From Sporosarcina sp. (GTDB lineage: Bacteria; Bacillota; Bacilli; Bacillales_A; Planococcaceae), in contig JAPFCR010000043.1 of the NCBI GenBank assembly GCA_026169375.1, forward strand, positions 1 through 64,000: a stretch of 64,000 bases of DNA, written 5' to 3'. Under the pieces are notes generated by a model. That model made no database searches and had not been told where the DNA came from. It worked only from the letters and a program-made list of their open reading frames with translations. The translations under genes were made by a program, and so were the position numbers. Positions within the stretch are counted from its first letter, which is position 1. Each line of letters opens with the position of its first letter. Shown here one piece after another: positions 8,181 through 17,625 of the stretch.

Positions 8181-9188
8181 ATGACGATAAAATTAAGTAT
8201 ATTAGATCAATCGCCAATTTCAGAAGAGGGTACAGCAAAAGAAGCATTGCAAGAAACGGTGGAACTTGTGAAGAAAGCTGAAAAATGGGGATTTACTCGG
8301 TTTTGGGTTTCCGAACATCATGATGCGCCGACGCTTGCCGGTTCATCGCCGGAAGTGTTAGTCGCTCATTTAGCATCCGTGACGTCTACAATTCGCGTAG
8401 GGTCGGGTGGTGTGATGTTACCGCATTATTCGGCTTATAAAGTAGCTGAGAACTTTAAGTTATTAGAGGCATTATTCTCAGGAAGAATTGATGTCGGTGT
8501 AGGCCGAGCGCCAGGTGGGATGCCACGGGCGACCTATGCACTTCATAACGGGAAGTACCGAGATGTGTCGATTTTTCCTGAACAAATAGATGAGTTGCTG
8601 ATGTATTTAAATGATGCTATGTCAGACACTCACCCGTATGCAGGGTTAAAAGCAACACCAATCATTGACGAAGCACCACCTGTTTGGACGCTTGGTTCTA
8701 GTGTGAGTTCAGCAAAACTCGCTGCAGAAAAAGGATTGCCTTATATGTATGCGAAATTTATTAATGATGAAGGGGGCAGTGAGGCGGCAAAGGTCTATCG
8801 TGAATCCTTCCAGCCATCAGAATATGTAAAAGAACCAAAGCAAGCCGTGGCGGTATTTTTTGTTTGTGCAGAAACAGATGAAGAAGTTGAAAGGATTACG
8901 TCATCTTTAGACTTATCTCTTCTTTTAACAGGTCAAGGGATTCCAATGAGTGGAACACCCTCACCTGAAAAAGCAATGCGTTATCCTTATACAGCATTTG
9001 AGAAGAAATACATTCCTGAAAATCGAAAAAGAATGATCATCGGAACACCACAATCTGCACGCCAGCAAATTGAACAATTGGCTGAAGAACATAAAACAGA
9101 TGAAGTGATGCTCGTGATGAATACGTATCATTTTAAAGATAAACTTAAAGCGTATGAATTAATTGCGAAAGAAATGAGGTTGTATTAA
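8181..9188 (+). CDS. LLM-class flavin-dependent oxidoreductase (MsnO8/YceB type)
   Basis: 335 aa luciferase-like TIM-barrel protein. Diagnostic segments are LSILDQSPISEG-like start, FTRFWVSEHHDAPTLAGSSP, IRVGSGGVMLPHYSAYKVAE and GRIDVGVGRAPGG, typical of the bacterial luciferase-like group that binds reduced FMN. The substrate is unknown. Translation starts at ATG 8181 with gagaggtg upstream; a longer upstream frame lacks a ribosome site. Single gene diverging from bpsA. Confidence 0.9.
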   Translation: MTIKLSILDQSPISEEGTAKEALQETVELVKKAEKWGFTRFWVSEHHDAPTLAGSSPEVLVAHLASVTSTIRVGSGGVMLPHYSAYKVAENFKLLEALFSGRIDVGVGRAPGGMPRATYALHNGKYRDVSIFPEQIDELLMYLNDAMSDTHPYAGLKATPIIDEAPPVWTLGSSVSSAKLAAEKGLPYMYAKFINDEGGSEAAKVYRESFQPSEYVKEPKQAVAVFFVCAETDEEVERITSSLDLSLLLTGQGIPMSGTPSPEKAMRYPYTAFEKKYIPENRKRMIIGTPQSARQQIEQLAEEHKTDEVMLVMNTYHFKDKLKAYELIAKEMRLY

Positions 9189-9191
9189 GCG

Positions 9192-9632
9192 TTATTTGAG
9201 CTTTTCGCATAGCTTTTCTAAACTTTGTTTAAACCGTAAATTATTTTCTTTAGAACGTTTTTTAGGTCCGCGTAATCGGCCACCGCTCCTGCGTATTTTT
9301 TGTGCTTTATGTCTTGCGTAAAGTAATTGGTCGATATTTTCTTCCGTATACAAACGACCATTTTGATCGATTGGATGTCCTTGTTTGGCGAGAACCATCG
9401 CCGCTAATCCGTAATCCTGTGTTACGACAATATCATTTTTTTGGACGCGGTTTACAAGCACAAAGTCAACGGCATCCGCTCCTTTGGAAACAATGATGGT
9501 TTCGGCACCTTCTCGATAAATTTCATGTGCGGTGTCACAGATTAACGTGCATTCAAAATCAAATTCATTTGCCACTTGAATGGTCTCTTTTACGACAGGA
9601 CACGCATCTGCATCTACAAATATTGCAGGCAT
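9192..9632 (-). CDS. YaiI/YqxD family (UPF0178, DUF188) protein
   Basis: 146 aa, near the usual length. Begins with MPAIFVDADACPVV, the conserved Asp-rich start of the family. It continues with DIVVTQDYGLAA and a basic C-terminus (RRSGGRLRGPKKRS). The fold is PIN-like with conserved aspartates, suggesting a nuclease, but no function is established. ATG 9632 has aaggag nine bases upstream; a TTG at 9665 would extend it without a ribosome site. It ends four bases from the LLM gene's stop, so the pair converge. Confidence 0.9.
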   Translation of the reverse strand: MPAIFVDADACPVVKETIQVANEFDFECTLICDTAHEIYREGAETIIVSKGADAVDFVLVNRVQKNDIVVTQDYGLAAMVLAKQGHPIDQNGRLYTEENIDQLLYARHKAQKIRRSGGRLRGPKKRSKENNLRFKQSLEKLCEKLK

Positions 9633-9779
9633 AAGATCCGCTCCTTTTTTATTATTTATATTCAATCATACCGTTTAATATACTGTTTTGCATTTAAGAA
9701 TGGTGGAATATGTTTTGTTTAGTATTTTGAAAAAAGGGTATGCTTATGTAAGTTTGGAAATTATGGAAGGAGCGATCGG

Positions 9780-10016
9780 ATGTTTAGAAAACCTGAAGAT
9801 GTTCGTATGACAAAAGAAGAATCAGAAGGATATGGTCAAAAAATTAATGCGCCAAGTGCTAAGTATGAAAATGTTGAATTTACTTCGGAAGAAACTCCTG
9901 CTGAAGAGGGAAGAAAAACAGAAAAATTATCTGAAGAAGAAATCAAAAAACGAGTGGGCGAACAAAATTATAAAAATATAAAAGACGACAAATCAATCGG
10001 TTCAATTAATAGTTAA
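9780..10016 (+). CDS. Small acidic hypothetical protein
   Basis: 78 aa, highly charged and probably disordered: Glu/Lys-rich, with no hydrophobic segment and no cysteine. Not recognised. Strong aaggag site seven bases before the ATG, and a good terminator directly after the stop, support expression as a single gene. Confidence 0.6.
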   Translation: MFRKPEDVRMTKEESEGYGQKINAPSAKYENVEFTSEETPAEEGRKTEKLSEEEIKKRVGEQNYKNIKDDKSIGSINS

Positions 10017-10020
10017 ATGC

Positions 10021-10060
10021 TTACCTACATGTTTGAGATTAGACATGTAGGTTTTTTGTT
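10021..10060 (+). terminator. Rho-independent terminator
   Basis: ACCTACATGT / ACATGTAGGT around a 10-base loop, followed by TTTTTTG. Confidence 0.85.
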
Positions 10061-10249
10061 TTCAAAAATGATTTCATTTCTACCACAAAGAAAGCGGTGA
10101 AGTGAATAGGTGGATTAGACGGAAGATTTCGGAAATAAAAACTTTATAGAAAAAGATGCAATAAATGATGCTTAGATGTAAAATATTAAATATAGACTTT
10201 TTTTAGGAGTAAGAATTTTCAATAATACATAAAAGTAAGGAGCATAAAA

Positions 10250-11227
10250 ATGACTGTCATTAGAGATTTCTTTATTGGCGTATCTAGAAACGAACTTTTG
10301 AATGAAGCAGCAAAAAAGTACGGTTTAAAGCTTGGTGCACAAAATGTTGTCGCGGGAACGACGATTGAAGAGACAATGGAAAGCATTAAGAAAATAAATG
10401 TGCAAGGAATTTCATGTGCGATTGATAACTTAGGCGAATTTGTATTTGAAAAAGATGAAGCTTTAAAAGCAAAAGCGAGTATTCTTTCAGTAATTGAAGA
10501 AATTCATAAGCGCGGGGCAGACGCACATATTACTTTGAAACCTTCACAACTTGGGTTAGACATTGATTATGATTTTTGCTTTGAAAATTTAGAAGAAGTT
10601 GTCAGTCTAGCAAATAAATACGGCATTTTCGTAAACTTTGATATGGAGGATTATTCACGTTTACAAGCTTCTTTCAATCTTGTTGAAGCGATTGCGGAGA
10701 AATACGACAATGTTGGAACGGTCATTCAAGCTTACTTTTACCGTGCGGAAGAAGATTTAAATCGTTATAAAAATCTTCGTTTACGTATCGTGAAAGGGGC
10801 ATATAAAGAGAATGATGATGTCGCTTATCAGGATAAAGCTGATATCGATGCGAATTTTATTAAGTTAATCGAGTGGAATTTATTAAATGGTAAGTTCACT
10901 TCAATTGGGACACATGATCATGATGTCATTAATCATATTAAACAATTCGTTAAAAAACATAATATCTCAAATGACAAGTTTGAATTCCAAATGTTATTTG
11001 GTTTCCGCATTGAATTGCAACAACAACTTGTAAAAGAAGGCTATAATTTCTGTACATATGTGCCTTTTGGAGACGATTGGTTTGGCTATTTCATGCGTCG
11101 CTTAGCGGAACGTCCACAAAATATAAACTTAGTAACAAAACAAGTATTTAATAAAAAGACAAATACAATTCTCGCAATTGCAGCAGGCGCATTTGCTTTA
11201 GGTCGTTTAACAAAGAAAAAGAAATAA
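10250..11227 (+). CDS. Proline dehydrogenase (PutB/FadM type)
   Basis: 325 aa monofunctional flavoenzyme oxidising proline to pyrroline-5-carboxylate. Family motifs are VNFDMEDYSR (about 126-135), LRIVKGAYKE (FAD/substrate region), GTHDHD and the C-terminal YVPFGDDWFGYFMRRLAERP, whose two Arg bind the substrate carboxylate. After the normal end there is a 25-residue tail with a hydrophobic run (ILAIAAGAFALG) and a KKKK end, suggesting membrane tethering. ATG 10250 follows aaggag. Single gene: no P5C dehydrogenase follows. Confidence 0.88.
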   Translation: MTVIRDFFIGVSRNELLNEAAKKYGLKLGAQNVVAGTTIEETMESIKKINVQGISCAIDNLGEFVFEKDEALKAKASILSVIEEIHKRGADAHITLKPSQLGLDIDYDFCFENLEEVVSLANKYGIFVNFDMEDYSRLQASFNLVEAIAEKYDNVGTVIQAYFYRAEEDLNRYKNLRLRIVKGAYKENDDVAYQDKADIDANFIKLIEWNLLNGKFTSIGTHDHDVINHIKQFVKKHNISNDKFEFQMLFGFRIELQQQLVKEGYNFCTYVPFGDDWFGYFMRRLAERPQNINLVTKQVFNKKTNTILAIAAGAFALGRLTKKKK

Positions 11228-11233
11228 TGGTAA

Positions 11234-11278
11234 ATAGACTTTCAGATGGCAATATTTATCTGAAAGTCTATTTTTTTG
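11234..11278 (+). terminator. Rho-independent terminator after proline dehydrogenase
   Basis: ATAGACTTTCAGAT / ATCTGAAAGTCTAT with a short loop, then a run of seven T. Confidence 0.9.
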
Positions 11279-11447
11279 TTGGTACTGACGATAGAGAGGC
11301 TTGAGTAAAGTTGATTCACATATCTCAATATTGGAAGAAAATTCTATCAAATGATATGATGAGGAAGTGTAGAAAAGAGAAAAGTATTTCGCATTCGACC
11401 TTGAATGAATGCGTTAAAAAAGATTATTGAAATAAGGGAGAATGAAT

Positions 11448-12830
11448 ATGACAAACAAAGTTCAAATTATTTTTCAATCAGATGCAAAAGTAACAGCAAA
11501 CTTAGCAGCCAAAACATTCGTAGAGAATAGTTCGGGAGATAGCTGTTCGGTTTTATTAGATGGTGGCCATGTTGTTGTTGTAAAAGAACAAAAATCTTAT
11601 ACGACTGAAAGAATTCGTTCTATTGCAGGAGATATAGCAAAAGATGTGAGCCAGCGTAAAGTTGAACAAGCCGTTGTCTCTGCAAAAGACCTTATTGATC
11701 AGTTTAAGGATGTTGACGGTGAAGATGTCATTACAGCTTTCGTTGAAGGTTGGGCATTAGGGAGTTATCAATTTGTTACGTATAAACCAAGTGCAAAAGC
11801 TTTTAAGACGGCTTTAACGCTTACTGAAAACGAAGATTATGAAGTGGCTATCAAAACAGGGGAAATCCGTGCAGAAGCAATGGCTTTCTCACGTGATTTA
11901 ATGAATGAAGTTTCAGATGTACTTAATCCGGAAACGTATCCTGAAGTATTAAAAGAAAAATTTGCCGGCACAGGTGTTGAAGTAAATGTACTCGACAAAA
12001 CGAAACTTGAAGAAATGGAAATGAATGGAGTGTTAACGGTAGGTCGTGGAAGTAAATATGCACCAGCATTTGTAGAACTTGTCTATAAGGGCGATGCGTC
12101 AAAACCACTCGTGGCATTAGTCGGAAAAGGTGTGACATTCGATACGGGTGGAATTAGCTTAAAGAGTGGTAAAGATTTAAGCGATATGCGTATGGATATG
12201 GGCGGATCAGCGGCGGTTGCAGGTGCCATGTTACTACTCGCAAAGTCGAAAGCAAAAGCAAATGTCGTTGTGCTTATTCCAATAGTAGAAAACGCACCAG
12301 ATAATACATCTGTTTATCCGGGAGAAGTAATTACGTATAAAAACGGTAAAACAGTCCAAGTAGGGAACACAGATGCGGAGGGACGCCTCATTTTAGCAGA
12401 TGGGCTAATTCGTGCAGGTGAATGGGGTGCAGCGTACATCGTAGATATTGCAACACTAACAGGCGCGGTGGCAAATGCACTTGGCAATGAATTAGGCGGT
12501 GTCTTCGGGGACGAGGAACTTGCATTTGAGATGAAAAAACTTGGGGATAAAAACGGTGACTTTGTATGGCCGATGCCATTAGTTGAGGCATATGATCAAA
12601 CACTTGCAAGCGACTATGCGGATATGAATAATATTAGTTCGATGAATGCGGCCGGGTCAATTACAGCAGGCCTTTTCCTTCGTCGTTTTGTACCGGAAAA
12701 TAGTAAGTGGTTACATGTCGACATGGCAGGCGTGATGGATAAAACAAAAGCGTCGGGTTACTATGCTAAATCAGCAACAGGTTACGGCGCTCGCTTACTT
12801 GCTGACTTTACAACATTTGTATCAAAATAA
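11448..12830 (+). CDS. Leucyl aminopeptidase (cytosol aminopeptidase, M17)
   Basis: 460 aa M17 metallopeptidase that removes N-terminal residues from peptides, using two metal ions in a hexamer. The N-terminal macro-like domain covers about 1-150. The catalytic domain has VGKGVTFDTGGISLK (Lys and Asp ligands), MRMDMGGSAAVAGA and the signature NTDAEGRLILADGL. All are intact. Of two close ATG codons, 11448 has the better distance (seven bases) from the gggag site; 11442 lies almost on it. Followed by a strong terminator. Confidence 0.92.
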   Translation: MTNKVQIIFQSDAKVTANLAAKTFVENSSGDSCSVLLDGGHVVVVKEQKSYTTERIRSIAGDIAKDVSQRKVEQAVVSAKDLIDQFKDVDGEDVITAFVEGWALGSYQFVTYKPSAKAFKTALTLTENEDYEVAIKTGEIRAEAMAFSRDLMNEVSDVLNPETYPEVLKEKFAGTGVEVNVLDKTKLEEMEMNGVLTVGRGSKYAPAFVELVYKGDASKPLVALVGKGVTFDTGGISLKSGKDLSDMRMDMGGSAAVAGAMLLLAKSKAKANVVVLIPIVENAPDNTSVYPGEVITYKNGKTVQVGNTDAEGRLILADGLIRAGEWGAAYIVDIATLTGAVANALGNELGGVFGDEELAFEMKKLGDKNGDFVWPMPLVEAYDQTLASDYADMNNISSMNAAGSITAGLFLRRFVPENSKWLHVDMAGVMDKTKASGYYAKSATGYGARLLADFTTFVSK

Positions 12831-12845
12831 AAAATCCAGTTAAAC

Positions 12846-12887
12846 GTAAAATCGACTTGGCTTTAAGTAGGCCAAGTCGATTTTTTA
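12846..12887 (+). terminator. Rho-independent terminator after leucyl aminopeptidase
   Basis: AAATCGACTTGGC / GCCAAGTCGATTT with an 8-9 base loop and a T run. It can also serve the convergent gene. Confidence 0.9.
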
Positions 12888-12924
12888 AGTTAAGTTTCAG
12901 TCGTTTATTATGAGTAAAATCATA

Positions 12925-13866
12925 TTATTCACAAACGAGGATTTGTCTAATGAAAGTGCTTTTCTTCGCTTCACAACGATCGACAATAGTCAGATTTGCT
13001 TTTTCAATCATATCATCAATTGTATCGATAGTGACGACAATGACTTTTTTGGCGATACGTCGTGCATGCATTAAAATAGCTTGTTGATCATCAGGGGATG
13101 CACTTGTGAAAATATTATACGGCATATCAATAATTGCCACATCATAAAATTTATCAATATTAGCAATTGCTGTTGTTGTGACTTCACAAGAATACCCGAA
13201 ATAGTCGATGTTTTCACGGGTATGTTTGACAACGAGCCAGTTAATATCACTGCCAACGATATCGAAATCCATTGAAAGTGCTTCAACGAGTACATTGCCA
13301 ATTCCACAACAAGGATCGATGAGTGTTACGTCTTTTGGAAAAGGCGCGGCGATATTTGCAACAGTTCGAGCAAGCTGTGTACTTAAAGCCGTAGAATAAC
13401 TATGGGGTTTATTCCGGTGGCGTAGTGAAACGGCTTTGCTTTCAGTGTACTTTCCAAAGTACCAATGGCCATCGATTGTCACAAAGCCAAAAATGATATT
13501 AGGATCATCTAAATCAGGCTCACCATTTATAGCTAATCCAATTTCACGTTCTAACTTCCGGCGGTCATGAATTTCCATTTTAGGTGTTGTATTTAATGCT
13601 GTATGATTTAAACAATTGACCTTAAAAGTTAGCGGGTCAAAATTTAAAGCAGCAGCTTGTTCGATAAGCGATTGCCAATTCTCTGCGTCAAATAAAACAT
13701 CGAGTTTCCCTTTTATAAATGTACTTCGACTTGGTTCAATATCGACAGAACTCATAAGAACATTCGCTTTAGAATCTTCTCCGAAAAAAGCACGCATTTC
13801 TAAACGACATAACTCTTCATCATCCCAATGTCGTGCATATAGATAAATAAAGTAATTAGCAGTCAT
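12925..13866 (-). CDS. TRM11-family SAM-dependent RNA methyltransferase
   Basis: 313 aa, UPF0020/TRM11-like. The N-terminal region (about 1-150) would be the RNA-recognition part. The C-terminal Rossmann domain has SAM motif DPCCGIGNVLVEAL (about 187-200), acidic motif VGSDIN and the catalytic DMPYN (variant of N/D-PP-Y/F used by N-methyltransferases). A tRNA guanosine N2-type target is likely by family, but the exact site is unknown. Overlaps the upstream gene by four bases, so the two are translationally coupled. No clear Shine-Dalgarno at the ATG, consistent with coupling. Confidence 0.85.
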   Translation of the reverse strand: MTANYFIYLYARHWDDEELCRLEMRAFFGEDSKANVLMSSVDIEPSRSTFIKGKLDVLFDAENWQSLIEQAAALNFDPLTFKVNCLNHTALNTTPKMEIHDRRKLEREIGLAINGEPDLDDPNIIFGFVTIDGHWYFGKYTESKAVSLRHRNKPHSYSTALSTQLARTVANIAAPFPKDVTLIDPCCGIGNVLVEALSMDFDIVGSDINWLVVKHTRENIDYFGYSCEVTTTAIANIDKFYDVAIIDMPYNIFTSASPDDQQAILMHARRIAKKVIVVTIDTIDDMIEKANLTIVDRCEAKKSTFIRQILVCE

Positions 13867-14462
13867 GTCGTCTCCTCAATTGTTGCGACCATTTGAAAAA
13901 TAAATGAATAAACGAGTTCATAAGCATCTAATAAGGTCATATCTTCATGGAAGCCTTCAATATAATTTACAGCCAAGTTCATATTCCATAATCCGTCTTC
14001 GCCTGAAAAAGCAACGCTAAATTTGCCGCGTTCATCTGTTAAATGCTCGTTTAAATAATCTTTTAATGCATCTTCATACTTCTTTTTCATTTTCAGTCCA
14101 AAAAGTGCTGTATATGTGCCAAAAACATCATCTACTTCCATTGAAAGGGCATCGACTCCGAGGCGGTTAAAAAATGGTGATTCAACATATAAAAATTCAC
14201 GTGAATGCGTTTTTAAATGGTCGATTTTCTCTTTCAAGAACATTGGCGTTTCTACAATGATTAATGCGATTGTTTCTTTCTCACAGCGCTCTAAATAAGC
14301 AGTGTCAAAGCGACTTGTTGTATCTTCTACAACCACTTCTGTGGAATCTGGTAGCAAATTATGTTTGATTGCATAGGCTTTTTCTTCTTGATATAACTTA
14401 ATGTCTGAAGGATTTTGTTGAATGAATTCATTGAGATAATCGGTCATGTTTTGTTTTAACAA
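13863..14462 (-). CDS. Conserved hypothetical protein upstream of TRM11-type methyltransferase
   Basis: 199 aa soluble acidic protein. It resembles Bacillus conserved hypotheticals with the phrase SMEVDDVFGTYTALFGLKMKKKY and a C-terminal NYIEGFHEDMTLLDAYELVY; some older database entries misname such proteins as aminotransferases. I see no catalytic motif. TTG at 14462 has aaggag 11 bases upstream; the ATG at 14447 is too far from it. The stop overlaps the methyltransferase start, so the pair form an operon. Confidence 0.65.
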   Translation of the reverse strand: MLKQNMTDYLNEFIQQNPSDIKLYQEEKAYAIKHNLLPDSTEVVVEDTTSRFDTAYLERCEKETIALIIVETPMFLKEKIDHLKTHSREFLYVESPFFNRLGVDALSMEVDDVFGTYTALFGLKMKKKYEDALKDYLNEHLTDERGKFSVAFSGEDGLWNMNLAVNYIEGFHEDMTLLDAYELVYSFIFQMVATIEETT

Positions 14463-14665
14463 TTACGTTCGCACTCCTTTGTTTATATGTTCTATCCTAC
14501 CACAAAATTAGATTGGACTGCGATTGATGATTCTTCGTGTAAGGATGAAAAAAGCATTTAAATTATTTGAAAATATGATAGAATTAATTTAATTAACTTT
14601 ATTTTTAGAGTTACGATAACAATCAGATAACAATGTGTTGAATACGAAGCAGAAGGAGGGGGACG

Positions 14666-15943
14666 ATGACCAAGTGGCAATCCCTTGAAAAGAAAATTAT
14701 TGAAACGATGAAGAGCGAACATATCCCCGGCGTATCCATTGCGATTTCGAAAGATGACGAAGTGATTTATTCGAAAGGATTCGGAAAAGCAGATTTAGAA
14801 ACGGGTAAAAAAATAACACCGGATACGATCTTTGGAACGGCGTCGATTACCAAATCATTCACTGCCTTCACAATCATCAAGCTTGAAAAGGAAGGAAAAT
14901 TATCGCGAGAAGATGCGGTGAAAAAACATCTTCCAGCATTTGCGTTAAAAGGATACGACGAGATCGATGCGATTAAAATTCATCATGTATTGTCCCATAC
15001 AACGGGGATTCCAACAGTAGAGAGAAAAGAAGAGCTTGATACATTTGAAGCCCATCTTCACTACTTAAAATCGATTGATATCGAGCCATTAGGAGCGCCT
15101 GGGGAGTATTTTTGTTATAACAATGATTTGTTTTTGTTGTTAGGTGCAATTATTGAAAAAGTAACAGGTGAAAATTATAAAGAAGTGATTAAAAAAGAGA
15201 TACTCCTGCCGCGGCAAATGACAAGAACGACTTTTGAAATAGCGGCATTAAAAAACGATGACAATGTGACAACGCCTTATCAATTTGAAAATGGTCAATA
15301 CAAAACATGTGCATGGCCGAAACTTGGGAATTATGCGGTAGGCGGCGGAATCCGGTCAACAGTTCTTGATTTATTGAAATATGGTCAAATTTACTTACAG
15401 GAAGAAAATATCATAGGTCAACCTGTCCACCGAACGCATGGGAGCCGTGCTTATGGTTATGGGCTTCACATTACACCGAATTATAATTATGTCACGCTTG
15501 TTGAACATGGCGGATCACAACCAGGTGTTTCCTCAAATTTTGGGTTTATTCCAGAAAAGAATATGGTCATTGCAGTGTTAACGAACGCTAGTAAAGTTAG
15601 TGCGTCGGATATTTGGTTATATGCGGTAAATGCAGCTTTAGGACTGCCATTACATAATAAACGGAGTATTGAGCCGCATTACTTCATGGAAAGAGCAGAA
15701 TGGCCAAAGTTTGTAGGTACTTATACGACAGGGGAAGGATCAACAATAGAAGTTGAAATCGCTTCTAAGCAACTTCGAGTGGTGATTGACGGGGAGCGGC
15801 ATAGACTTCGTGCAAGTAATAAAGAAACACTCGTACTCTTACCGAAAGAAGAGCCGATTCGATTTTATTTTGATGAAAAAGGGGAAGCTTGGGCATTGTT
15901 TATGGGGTTACGTATGTTTGTGAAAAAGGAGAAGGAAGAATGA
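14666..15943 (+). CDS. Serine hydrolase of the beta-lactamase (class C)/penicillin-binding family
   Basis: 425 aa. The serine hydrolase triad is visible: TASITKSFTAF (SxxK nucleophile), CYNNDL (YxN) and EHGGSQPG (HGG in place of KTG). A C-terminal beta domain (about 340-425) is like those of esterase/D-aminopeptidase-type members. There is no signal peptide, so it is probably cytoplasmic; activity could be esterase, D-amino-acid peptidase or amidase rather than antibiotic resistance. Strong gaaggaggggg site. First gene of a three-gene unit with a C26 amidase and an M19 dipeptidase, suggesting turnover of unusual peptides. Confidence 0.85.
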   Translation: MTKWQSLEKKIIETMKSEHIPGVSIAISKDDEVIYSKGFGKADLETGKKITPDTIFGTASITKSFTAFTIIKLEKEGKLSREDAVKKHLPAFALKGYDEIDAIKIHHVLSHTTGIPTVERKEELDTFEAHLHYLKSIDIEPLGAPGEYFCYNNDLFLLLGAIIEKVTGENYKEVIKKEILLPRQMTRTTFEIAALKNDDNVTTPYQFENGQYKTCAWPKLGNYAVGGGIRSTVLDLLKYGQIYLQEENIIGQPVHRTHGSRAYGYGLHITPNYNYVTLVEHGGSQPGVSSNFGFIPEKNMVIAVLTNASKVSASDIWLYAVNAALGLPLHNKRSIEPHYFMERAEWPKFVGTYTTGEGSTIEVEIASKQLRVVIDGERHRLRASNKETLVLLPKEEPIRFYFDEKGEAWALFMGLRMFVKKEKEE

Positions 15944-16653
15944 AACCACTAATCGGTATTACAGCGAGTTTAAGTAACAGTCATCATCACAAAGTGAAAG
16001 ATACTTACGTTCAAGCGGTCATTCGTACAGGAGGAATTCCTGTGCTTTTACCGACAGGGACTGAAGAAGATATTGAAAGTTTAATAGAGAAATTTGATGG
16101 TTTTATCTTTACAGGTGGGGGAGATGTTGATCCGATATTATTTGGAGAAGAACCACATGTAGATTTAGGAGATATTGAGCCTGAGCGAGATCTGTTTGAA
16201 ATTCCGCTTGCAAAAGCAGTCATAAATTCAAACAAACCATTTCTTGGCATATGTCGGGGAATGCAAGTGTTGAATGTTGCACTGAAAGGGAGTGTGTACC
16301 AAGATATTTATGCACAGCAAGACAATACAACGATTCAACATAGTCAAAAAGCGCCAACTTACTATGCGTCTCACTTTGTGCAAGTAACAGAAGGAAGTTT
16401 GATGAGGGCAATTGCAGAGAAAGAAACGATTAAAGTGAACTCATTTCATCATCAAGCAGTAAAAGATGTGATAGAACCACTTCAAGTAAGTGGCGTCGCA
16501 AATGACGGAACGATTGAAGCGATCGAAAGTACGACACATCCATTTGTTGTTGGTGTACAGTGGCATCCTGAAGCTTTAATCGAAAAAGATGATCAACTAT
16601 CACTGCAATTATTTGAGACATTTATACAAAAAAGTAAAGAAAGTAGGGAATAA
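15940..16653 (+). CDS. Gamma-glutamyl-gamma-aminobutyrate hydrolase family protein (peptidase C26)
   Basis: 237 aa class I glutamine-amidotransferase-like hydrolase. Catalytic Cys is in FLGICRGMQVLN, and His/Glu in VQWHPEAL. IFTGGGDVDP and the FHHQAVKD segment fit the PuuD/C26 group that cleaves gamma-glutamyl bonds. The ATG overlaps the TGA of the preceding gene (ATGA) with ggagaagga just upstream, so the genes are translationally coupled. In this context it may trim gamma-glutamyl peptides; the substrate is not known. Confidence 0.9.
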   Translation: MKPLIGITASLSNSHHHKVKDTYVQAVIRTGGIPVLLPTGTEEDIESLIEKFDGFIFTGGGDVDPILFGEEPHVDLGDIEPERDLFEIPLAKAVINSNKPFLGICRGMQVLNVALKGSVYQDIYAQQDNTTIQHSQKAPTYYASHFVQVTEGSLMRAIAEKETIKVNSFHHQAVKDVIEPLQVSGVANDGTIEAIESTTHPFVVGVQWHPEALIEKDDQLSLQLFETFIQKSKESRE

Positions 16654-16656
16654 GTT

Positions 16657-17583
16657 ATGCAAGTAATTGATTTACACTGCGATGTGTTACTCGGCTTATA
16701 TCAAGCTGAGGGGAAATTAGCTTATAAAGATGCACCAGAACTCGACGCAAACTATGAAAAATTAATGAAAGGTGAAGTTAAAGTACAAGCCTTCGCCATT
16801 TTTCTGTGGCCAAACATGAAATCTGATGAAAAATTTCAAGCAGCGCTCGATCAAGTGTATTATTTTTATGCAGAAGTTCTTGGGAAAAACCCGAATATGA
16901 AATTGATCAAAGAGTGGAGCGACATCGATAGGTTAAAAGAGGGAGAAATTGGCGCATTATTAACATTAGAAGGTGTCGATGCAATTGGGAACGATTTGAA
17001 AAAGTTAACCATTTTATATGAACTCGGCGTACGGTCGATTGGACTTACTTGGAATAATGCAAACTTAGCGGCGGATGGTGTTGGAGAGCCTAGGGGTGGT
17101 GGATTGACTGTATTCGGTAAAGAAATTATTCAATTTAATAATGAACATAAAATTTTAACGGATGTCTCTCATTTAAGTGAACAAGCTTTTTGGGACGTCA
17201 TGGAAGAAGCGAAGTATCCGATTGCAAGTCACTCCAACTCGAAGGCGATCTGTAATCATCCAAGAAATTTATCAGACGAGCAAGCAAAAGCAATGTTTGA
17301 AAAAGATGCAATGATTCATGTCGTTTATTGTCCACAGTTTGTAAAACTCGAAGGTGATGTAACGATTAGCCATTTAATCGAACATATCGATCATTTCTGT
17401 TCATTAGGTGGCGTCGACAAAGTCGGTTTAGGGTCTGACTTTGACGGCATTACCACGAAGATTATTGAACTAGAAGATGCTTCGAAGCAACAAAACTTAA
17501 TCAATGAACTATTGAAGCATTATAAAGAAGATGAAGTGAAAGGATTTGCTTACCAAAACTTTTTAAACCACCGTCCAAAGTGA
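16657..17583 (+). CDS. Membrane dipeptidase family (renal dipeptidase, M19)
   Basis: 308 aa zinc amidohydrolase-fold dipeptidase. Metal site segments: HCDVLLG near the N-terminus (H.D), LLTLEGVDA (bridging Glu), VDVSHLSEQAF (His) and IASHSNSKA (His), with GLGSDFDGI near the end. No signal peptide, so it is cytosolic despite the family name. Three bases separate it from the C26 gene. Members cleave dipeptides, including those with D-residues, which fits recycling of wall or gamma-glutamyl peptides in this operon. Confidence 0.9.
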   Translation: MQVIDLHCDVLLGLYQAEGKLAYKDAPELDANYEKLMKGEVKVQAFAIFLWPNMKSDEKFQAALDQVYYFYAEVLGKNPNMKLIKEWSDIDRLKEGEIGALLTLEGVDAIGNDLKKLTILYELGVRSIGLTWNNANLAADGVGEPRGGGLTVFGKEIIQFNNEHKILTDVSHLSEQAFWDVMEEAKYPIASHSNSKAICNHPRNLSDEQAKAMFEKDAMIHVVYCPQFVKLEGDVTISHLIEHIDHFCSLGGVDKVGLGSDFDGITTKIIELEDASKQQNLINELLKHYKEDEVKGFAYQNFLNHRPK

Positions 17584-17584
17584 A

Positions 17585-17625
17585 AAAAAGACTAAATGCG
17601 ATACATCTTCGCATTTAGTCTGTTG
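17585..17625. terminator. Terminator shared by dipeptidase gene and gerC gene
   Basis: AGACTAAATGCGA / TCGCATTTAGTCT with a seven-base loop. The run of seven A on the left gives a T tract only for minus-strand transcription. The gerC-type stop codon (17615-17617) lies inside the right arm. Confidence 0.8.
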
